Below, piece by piece: positions 58,801-64,000 of a stretch of DNA of 64,000 nt. Below the pieces are notes generated by a model. It did not search any database. It was not told the origin of the DNA and worked only from the letters and a program-made list of their open reading frames with translations. This stretch comes from Paramoeba atlantica (taxonomy: Eukaryota; Discosea): the NCBI GenBank assembly GCA_977017575.1, contig CDRNVI010000040.1, forward strand, positions 496,001 through 560,000, in the 5' to 3' direction. Made by a program: the position numbers and the translations under genes. How positions within the stretch are numbered: the stretch's first letter is position 1; each line of letters opens with the position of its first letter.

Positions 58801-61800
58801 GAGTGTTGTACAAATAATGATTTTTCTGCTGCCCAGTTTTTGATAAAATGTCCTCTTTTGCGTTGTTTCTTCGGAGTACAGCACAGAATCACCGAATTTG
58901 GCGTGCTGAACGACATTCCTACCCTAAACCTCGAATTTGGTGCTTGTGAATTTGAGATCGCGGATATATTAAACACTGCGATCATCCACGCCGTACGGAG
59001 TGAAGTCTTAATAGAAACCTGGAACAGACTTATCAGCATACCGTCCAGAATTTTTATTGATAATCTCGTTTCCGTAGCTGTTGAGGAGGACCCTATGCAG
59101 CTCAACATATCCTTAAAAGAGGTTTTTATAAATGTGAGCAGTGCGTCGTGCAACGATTATGTTATCTCGATTAGAAATATGCAAATGTACAGTGCGCCCT
59201 TCGTGAACTTTTATCAAACAATTGAGAAGAAAGACGCATTTTTGGAATGTGTTATGGATCATTTTCTTCTACAATGGAAAGCAAAGGACGATCCCATCCT
59301 GTTATTTTCAGAATCCGGTTGGCAATGGGAGCGAACATGCACTGCAGTTTCAAGAAACACTATACAGGTCTATCTTGGAAAGGTGGAGGTCGGTCATATT
59401 GACGAATTGATGGAATTTTATGAAACCTTCTTTCATCACGCTTTGTGTTTAAGAAAGTGCGATCAATCCGAAGAAGTTCTTAATGATTTATTTTATAGTA
59501 CAAGTGTCGACACCAAGAGTACTAACCTAGGCGTCGAATCCTATTTTCATTCATGCTGGACCGTCGATTTTCGCGTGGGAAAGACGACATTCTTGTACCG
59601 CACGTCAAGATTTGTTTTGGCCGATTCGAAACATCGTTTCACTTGGGACAAAGGCTTGTCAAAAATTCTTAATTTTAGGCACACGGCCTCAGATTCTTCA
59701 CTCCAGATCGGTGATTTTGTTATGTCTACCTCCTCACACGATATTCTTTGTAAAGCTAACTTCACCCTCCGCCGCTTCAAGTTCCAAAGCGAAGTTCAGA
59801 ATCCGTCAATACAGTGGAGAGAGCAACCCTCTCTTCGCCTAAGTGCAGATTTCGTTTTTCTACAGATGATTTTTTATGAATGCAGTTCTTCTCTGTGGCG
59901 AAGCTTTCTGTCTTTTTTTACAGCGGAAGTCGATAAAAGTAACCCGGATGAAATTATGCGGCATGTCAAAAAAGGGCATCTTTCTTGTTCCAATCTTTCA
60001 TATCTCCAATCTGAAACTTTTTCAAAAGATCCTTTTCTGCGATTTACGTGCTGTAAATTTTGTTTACACTTTCCTGAAATTAGAGAAAGAGGGAAAAACA
60101 AGTCTGACTTATCTCGATCGAGGGAGGAAAGCAATGAAAGTTTGGTATCTGAATTCGCTTCTCAAAATGCTCAAAATGGATCTGTCTCGATTTCAGGTGC
60201 TGAAGCACTTCTTCTAGGCTCTCCAATCCTGCAAATGCATTCATCGGGAGTCTTCAATGTAAAGCTAATTACCGAATCACTTTTTAGCTTTCCTGTGCGT
60301 GCTGCTCTTTTAGCGAGTGCATATCACTGGTGTTGGCTTTCGCAGCTTCCTCACATTACTCTCAGGCTGAATTCAGACCAATACACTACGCTGATCGGCG
60401 GAAATTTTTTCCCATGCAATTCTTTCGGTGCCCCACTCAGAAACGAAAACTCTTTTTCTATGCATCTTTTTCAGGCCGCTCTGATGAATCTTAACCAATA
60501 TTCCTTGCATTTTCTCGCCATTTCCTGTACCATGGATCTAGGGGGCGACTCGAAGAATAGCTTAGAGCTCCAATTACATGACCTAATTGCTTCGAAAGGA
60601 ATCGATTCTGTGGTACCGTTATCTGGTCAAGACGGTGAAATTTTGATTCGTAAGATTGTTCTTTGTACTGTTCATGGAGGAGGAGGAGGAGGAGAAGAAG
60701 GGGTCGTTTATGCTTCTGGTAGCCCAGAAATTCAACATTTGTTGAGAGCATCAAGTGATACAGGCTCCGATGACTTTTTGGAATCCCTTGAGATCAACCA
60801 ACTTTCAAGCTGCGCATCTGGTAGTTCCATGGAGGCAGATAAACAAAGCACATTCCCGAGCAATTGTTTTCATTTAGCATACTCTGCCAAACAATGGCGT
60901 TTGCAACTCCACCATCTAGAATTCTATCTTGATCTAAATGAACTTCGTCACCTAATACACGATGTTACTCGCTTCATGGAGATTAATCCCTTTCGAACAG
61001 ACTTAACTGTGGGTCTACTTTTGGAAAATCGTGTAACACAACTTTCCTGCAATGCTATCGTATCTCCCTCCCAGGTTTTACTTATTGTCGAAGAATATTT
61101 GTTAGATTATGTCCTTGACCTTGCATCTCATACACTGGAAATCACACGTGATTCGAGGACGTTTTCATCTACTCAAGCGATTATTCTACCTGATTTTACT
61201 AGACTGCGTGTCAAGAACGGAAAAATCAAAATTCCGTATGCGACGAGTATTAACGATTTTGTGCGCCTCGGTAAGCACTCTATGCTTCACGTCGATGAAG
61301 CTTCCGTCTCATACGAATTCGAAGAAACTAAGTTACCTGACTTAAACAAAGAGACAAATGATGCAACGTTTTTGTCGCCTCTTAACGGGTTCGTTGAAGT
61401 TAAAATTAATATTGTATTTCCGATGTGTTCACCAAAATGCTGGTCTTCTATGCTTGAAATGCAAGTAGAATGTTCTAAGGAATCACTTAGTGCTGTGGAC
61501 TACACGTCATTTTCATGGAAGATGCGTTTCTCAAGCAACAAAGACCTTTCGACATCAACTCAATGTGTCCGAGGTAGTATAGAGAATAACAATGTTATCT
61601 TACATCTTCCGAAAATTCGGGGTAACTTAAACCTTGAAAATGTGTACGCCACACTGGAGTCCATGGGTGTAAGTAATTTACGTAGCCCGGAAGTGTTCAA
61701 CGCTTCACCTTCATTTCTTGATACAGAACTCGTCTCCACGATACGGTCATGGTTTAAAAACACGAAAAAACGTTTTCAAGTATTTGTCCAAGGGCTTAAT

Positions 61801-64000
61801 ATTTCTCTTTTTTTATCAGATATCTCTCTTTTGAACTTCACCGTTGGCAGTCTAGAAATCAAAGGTGAGCATAAAAATATATGCTTGCTCTTAAAACAAA
61901 CTGACTTCAGTTCATCCTCGCATCAAACTGGGATACTTGAGCCAATTTTGGAAAATTTGGAGCTTTGTTATACAAAGGTAAGTGAGACTCATAGCACATA
62001 CCACAGAGTTGAAGTGGAAAATTGTGAACTAGTGATCAACCCTATCACCTGGCACCGTCTCATGAACTTGCCGGGCCGAATACTAAACCGAAAATTGGTC
62101 TCCTCACAACTCACTCTTGTGAATCATACTAGAGATATCTTTTCTATTGAGCTAGATAGCGCGGAAAAGCGTTGCGAGTCCTTTACTCTGGAAGCTGCTC
62201 AGTTAGTAAACACAACTCTTAGCTCCTCTAGCGATCGAATTTATTTTGCTGTTGAGGGGTCCAAAGATCAGAAACAAGTTATACACGTGCGTCAAAATGG
62301 TTATCAGCTGTACTTCCCGTTTCTCTGCTACATCACGTGGAGTTTAGATCAAATTATGATCCGTTTCATGCATATTTATCTTTATTACTTTCCAATAGAC
62401 GATGCCAAGAAACGCTATAATTCGCTCCATGAACTTGCAGGGCAGAAACCTGCACTCATCAAATGTGAGAATCGCTCTAGTCATTCACTAGTCCTTAACA
62501 AAACGGTTATTCTTGTCCCATCGAATTCTTTTATTACAATACCTCACCAACTAGACAATCAGATTCAACCTTCTCTGCTTCATACGGGAGGTTCCTCAAC
62601 TACCGAAAATGCTTTATGCGAGTCAAAAAGTGTGATTTTTTGCAATAATCTAATAAAAAAGAATGGGAGCGCCACCCTTCGCTTTCACAGGGAAAACACG
62701 AGTGATGTGTTCCTTCTTGCAAATTGGGAGACCAATCGTCATGAGGAGTGCTTCGTTATTTCCCATCTTATTTTCTATGACCCCATTTACATTGTGAATA
62801 GCCTTCCTGTACCATTACGATTGAGCTTGTTGTCACTACAACCGGCTCTTACTTTCATTTCCGAGGAAGGACTTATTGCTTCACATTGCGATGACTCGTG
62901 GGAGAACAAGAACACAGTAGAGATTGTCGTGGAAAGTGGAAAAAAATATAGAATTGATGAAATTCATCCTTCTCAGGAATTGAAGTTACATCTAAAAGTT
63001 GAACAAGTCGAACTTTACGAATTACGCACTCAATGTGCGACAACCCAACTCACCTTGCCGTGCACGAGTTCACAAGCATGCCCTCCTGTTTGTCTGAAAT
63101 TAAAGGATGAAGTAAATGCAAATTGCGGTTATAGGGAACTCTTATTTAGCGCTGATTTCGCTATTCTAAATCATACGAATCTTCCTCTCCAAGTAAGGTT
63201 CCGAACGCACGCTTCGTCATCAAAACATGTGTATATTCTTCATGCACTTTCAACTTGTCCGCAAATATCCGGAATGCGGTATCATGATGATTTACAATGT
63301 TGTGCGTCCATTTTAAATTCCAAAGTTTCCTCATCTTGGTTTCACGTGCAGTCTATGGTGGTCCCAAAAGTAGTTGCTCTTTCGAGTGCTCAGAAGAATT
63401 CAGTTCATGTGACGTGCAGTTTGGAAACCGTCTCAAATTCTCAGACTCGTATTTTGCACATCAGTGCCCCACGCGTTGTGCGTAACTACACTGATTCCGA
63501 TATGACTTTCACCTACACGATGAAGGGGGCAGTAACGGAGAAACGCATTAAGTTTTTCTCTAAGGCGAGCACTCCAGTTTACCACAACTTCGGTGAAAAT
63601 TGTAAAATTAAGTGTAGTTGCGCTTCCTTCAGTGAAGGTCGCGCTTTTTCTTTGGAAGATCAGCATCGAATTTCACGGACCTTGTGCAAAACTCCTTTCT
63701 TTACTCGAACAAATGAAATATTTGGAACAGAAGTTATCAACATTTTACCAATTACGCATTGGAAGACGCTTTGGCTAGTAAACTGGACTAATCAGTCTTT
63801 TAAACTTGGCCATATTTTGCAAGAAACTGTTCTTGGACACGCGTTTTGCTCGGAGACTCTTTCTGTCGGAGAGCAAAGGGTTACCCGTATCGAAATATGT
63901 GATAACATTGCATCATTGGTACTTCATTCTTCTTGCTCCTTGGAGATTCCATTGGAGAAGCCTTTTGCACGAGAATGGGGGTCAGTATCTTCTTTCGAAA
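55801..64000 (+). CDS. VPS13: VPS13-family bridge-like lipid transfer protein, 3' end outside the window
   Basis: From the ATG at 55801 the frame is open to the last base: 2,733 codons without a stop. It starts MLERYVASALASILSDYIQD, then VSADNLKLSLWAGVAHLHNI and GLPFSLQYGYIGEISIQIPW, which is the chorein domain with its conserved ...L...I.W pattern. The remainder is beta-rich, as in the repeating-beta-groove rod of VPS13. WD/VAB-like segments appear near the right end (VSDENKNTVEIVVESGKKY-like, shown partly as NKNTVEIVVES). VPS13 proteins move glycerolipids between membranes at contact sites. No intron is needed. The usual protein is 3,000-4,000 residues, so ~0.5-4 kb is missing on the right. 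Confidence 0.9.
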   Translation, partial: MLERYVASALASILSDYIQDVSADNLKLSLWAGVAHLHNIWFRRDALDRFGLPFSLQYGYIGEISIQIPWSAIYTQPCRIIFNKVSLVLELQQGNDWSQARDLQNIWKMNEECVALLLKRTQKNTGTQSSGVGMVASTLAFVSRLAQAIRENIELQIYDVMVSLKCERSVFGFHIEHVSWLKTSNVCPEGIPVVQTSHGTERVLHLREILSFIGPGPEKTKLFMPDERSFKEDAESYFESLREVAPKYSASAFSDCYLHVGEAHCKSVATLKLNTCRWSFTKSQWKCILKLLAWCNSDPRRELDSFLPIQRPCIESCPRSGWKYAANLIFKGKHVAHKRVFLNAIKEEYEQVYRDHIIGMLKKTNEKLSLPDVITRPKTMRLLERELSLSEVLSSRKTVYKILLREISTQDPRLLSPLNNEVSSTGRKQSWSEWWYGEKVFEQDGATAEEIAEIRHIVDDLNSPNASDGTVDEFSGSLFEIITSEVSVHIESEKNYQLEIEMSELGFTHDIKYNEEISAWRLDLKAFSFEVSNIIWASCVANQDIMYSSEITNPPVQKCVSNSLLSLKSSTSDSRGPHFISVLSSPVHTKYSWCIKNLCCILSPGMFDWANDVLVYCSSHGIERNKHAIRNCLGPKVQRRNSDIDFDGLFQSTRIILCKDRSRNLNKFSHWVTMEMDSISMGKIREINNPEQPRKHVLDLDSSSPNKSLLVCGATVKCLFSEGEVCLLRKFSFTIQYVRAYEMLQDDPRLILTFKDNLSICLKKENLIEIREQIGLWAGHITYDTQKPIPRRAGDHLALLFELSAIEAEMTSHEANYSVLVVKPMVSYSRKRISGSISSLQLLSSKPEIILQSCNDYFKLSDVKCDPAFGNHSQTNLFARSFYMVLAPEVVSFLEELWDVFLLFYSEQTVDITCATIDKGSPSQGGVSSGTLDDENDLAIKIDEMVIDLPHSSTSGSEILNVPLSIKSRKFCTAVKRFPNVNDFQSSLAQLTGEIKVQGIECCTNNDFSAAQFLIKCPLLRCFFGVQHRITEFGVLNDIPTLNLEFGACEFEIADILNTAIIHAVRSEVLIETWNRLISIPSRIFIDNLVSVAVEEDPMQLNISLKEVFINVSSASCNDYVISIRNMQMYSAPFVNFYQTIEKKDAFLECVMDHFLLQWKAKDDPILLFSESGWQWERTCTAVSRNTIQVYLGKVEVGHIDELMEFYETFFHHALCLRKCDQSEEVLNDLFYSTSVDTKSTNLGVESYFHSCWTVDFRVGKTTFLYRTSRFVLADSKHRFTWDKGLSKILNFRHTASDSSLQIGDFVMSTSSHDILCKANFTLRRFKFQSEVQNPSIQWREQPSLRLSADFVFLQMIFYECSSSLWRSFLSFFTAEVDKSNPDEIMRHVKKGHLSCSNLSYLQSETFSKDPFLRFTCCKFCLHFPEIRERGKNKSDLSRSREESNESLVSEFASQNAQNGSVSISGAEALLLGSPILQMHSSGVFNVKLITESLFSFPVRAALLASAYHWCWLSQLPHITLRLNSDQYTTLIGGNFFPCNSFGAPLRNENSFSMHLFQAALMNLNQYSLHFLAISCTMDLGGDSKNSLELQLHDLIASKGIDSVVPLSGQDGEILIRKIVLCTVHGGGGGGEEGVVYASGSPEIQHLLRASSDTGSDDFLESLEINQLSSCASGSSMEADKQSTFPSNCFHLAYSAKQWRLQLHHLEFYLDLNELRHLIHDVTRFMEINPFRTDLTVGLLLENRVTQLSCNAIVSPSQVLLIVEEYLLDYVLDLASHTLEITRDSRTFSSTQAIILPDFTRLRVKNGKIKIPYATSINDFVRLGKHSMLHVDEASVSYEFEETKLPDLNKETNDATFLSPLNGFVEVKINIVFPMCSPKCWSSMLEMQVECSKESLSAVDYTSFSWKMRFSSNKDLSTSTQCVRGSIENNNVILHLPKIRGNLNLENVYATLESMGVSNLRSPEVFNASPSFLDTELVSTIRSWFKNTKKRFQVFVQGLNISLFLSDISLLNFTVGSLEIKGEHKNICLLLKQTDFSSSSHQTGILEPILENLELCYTKVSETHSTYHRVEVENCELVINPITWHRLMNLPGRILNRKLVSSQLTLVNHTRDIFSIELDSAEKRCESFTLEAAQLVNTTLSSSSDRIYFAVEGSKDQKQVIHVRQNGYQLYFPFLCYITWSLDQIMIRFMHIYLYYFPIDDAKKRYNSLHELAGQKPALIKCENRSSHSLVLNKTVILVPSNSFITIPHQLDNQIQPSLLHTGGSSTTENALCESKSVIFCNNLIKKNGSATLRFHRENTSDVFLLANWETNRHEECFVISHLIFYDPIYIVNSLPVPLRLSLLSLQPALTFISEEGLIASHCDDSWENKNTVEIVVESGKKYRIDEIHPSQELKLHLKVEQVELYELRTQCATTQLTLPCTSSQACPPVCLKLKDEVNANCGYRELLFSADFAILNHTNLPLQVRFRTHASSSKHVYILHALSTCPQISGMRYHDDLQCCASILNSKVSSSWFHVQSMVVPKVVALSSAQKNSVHVTCSLETVSNSQTRILHISAPRVVRNYTDSDMTFTYTMKGAVTEKRIKFFSKASTPVYHNFGENCKIKCSCASFSEGRAFSLEDQHRISRTLCKTPFFTRTNEIFGTEVINILPITHWKTLWLVNWTNQSFKLGHILQETVLGHAFCSETLSVGEQRVTRIEICDNIASLVLHSSCSLEIPLEKPFAREWGSVSSFE

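Overview
The window looks like nuclear DNA of a microbial eukaryote, probably a euglenozoan and most like a kinetoplastid. About 33 protein genes are visible and all lie on the + strand, so the 64 kb reads as one long directional gene cluster. Nearly all genes are intron-less single ORFs separated by roughly 100-600 bp. The gene set fits this guess: a protein-only RNase P (PRORP), an archaeo-eukaryotic primase with a PriCT-2 tail like the kinetoplast primases, a five-repeat dsRBD-like mitochondrial protein resembling those of kinetoplastid RNA-editing and mitoribosome complexes, a PIF1 helicase, and one Orc1/Cdc6-type ATPase. The taxonomic call is inference; no rRNA or spliced-leader gene is present to settle it.

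Layout. 1-14.5 kb: helical-repeat protein (cut by the left edge), a coiled-coil protein, a UQCC1/CBP3-like complex III assembly factor, PRORP, GDP-mannose 4,6-dehydratase, a Golgi Qb-SNARE, a WD-repeat protein, a PIF1 helicase, and a cytochrome b5-domain protein that needs a short intron. 14.5-19 kb: PEX10, RFC4 and a four-TM protein, with the first dispersed repeats. 19-28 kb: a gene-poor, repeat-rich island holding only a one-intron AT-hook protein (17-nt intron) and an LRR protein. It contains two units of short tandem repeats arranged as inverted arrays around a central segment, foldback elements, a large hairpin and a Merlin-type transposase remnant. 28-38.3 kb: DPH6 followed by a 404-bp Merlin-derived element with perfect 8-bp target duplications, TFIIH p52 (TFB2), ADAT2, UBC12, RLP24, a CASD1-type membrane acyltransferase, succinyl-CoA ligase beta, and an HSBP1-like coiled coil. 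38.9-55.3 kb: the dsRBD-repeat protein, an unknown basic protein, TFIIH p34 (TFB4), Orc1/Cdc6, a Myb-domain protein, several unrecognised proteins, a mitochondrial-type primase, and a thioredoxin-glutaredoxin fusion. From 55.8 kb to the right edge a single open frame of more than 2,700 codons encodes a VPS13-family lipid-transfer protein.

Functionally the cluster is a mix of housekeeping genes with no pathway operon: replication and repair (PIF1, RFC4, Orc1, primase), transcription (two TFIIH subunits), RNA processing (PRORP, ADAT2), translation (DPH6, RLP24), mitochondrion (UQCC1-like, succinyl-CoA ligase, dsRBD protein) and membrane or glycan functions (GMD, CASD1-like, SNARE, VPS13, PEX10). 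The most unusual signals are GC-rich islands in which the coding strand switches from C-rich to G-rich inside one ORF, the tiny intron(s), and the inverted tandem-array elements.
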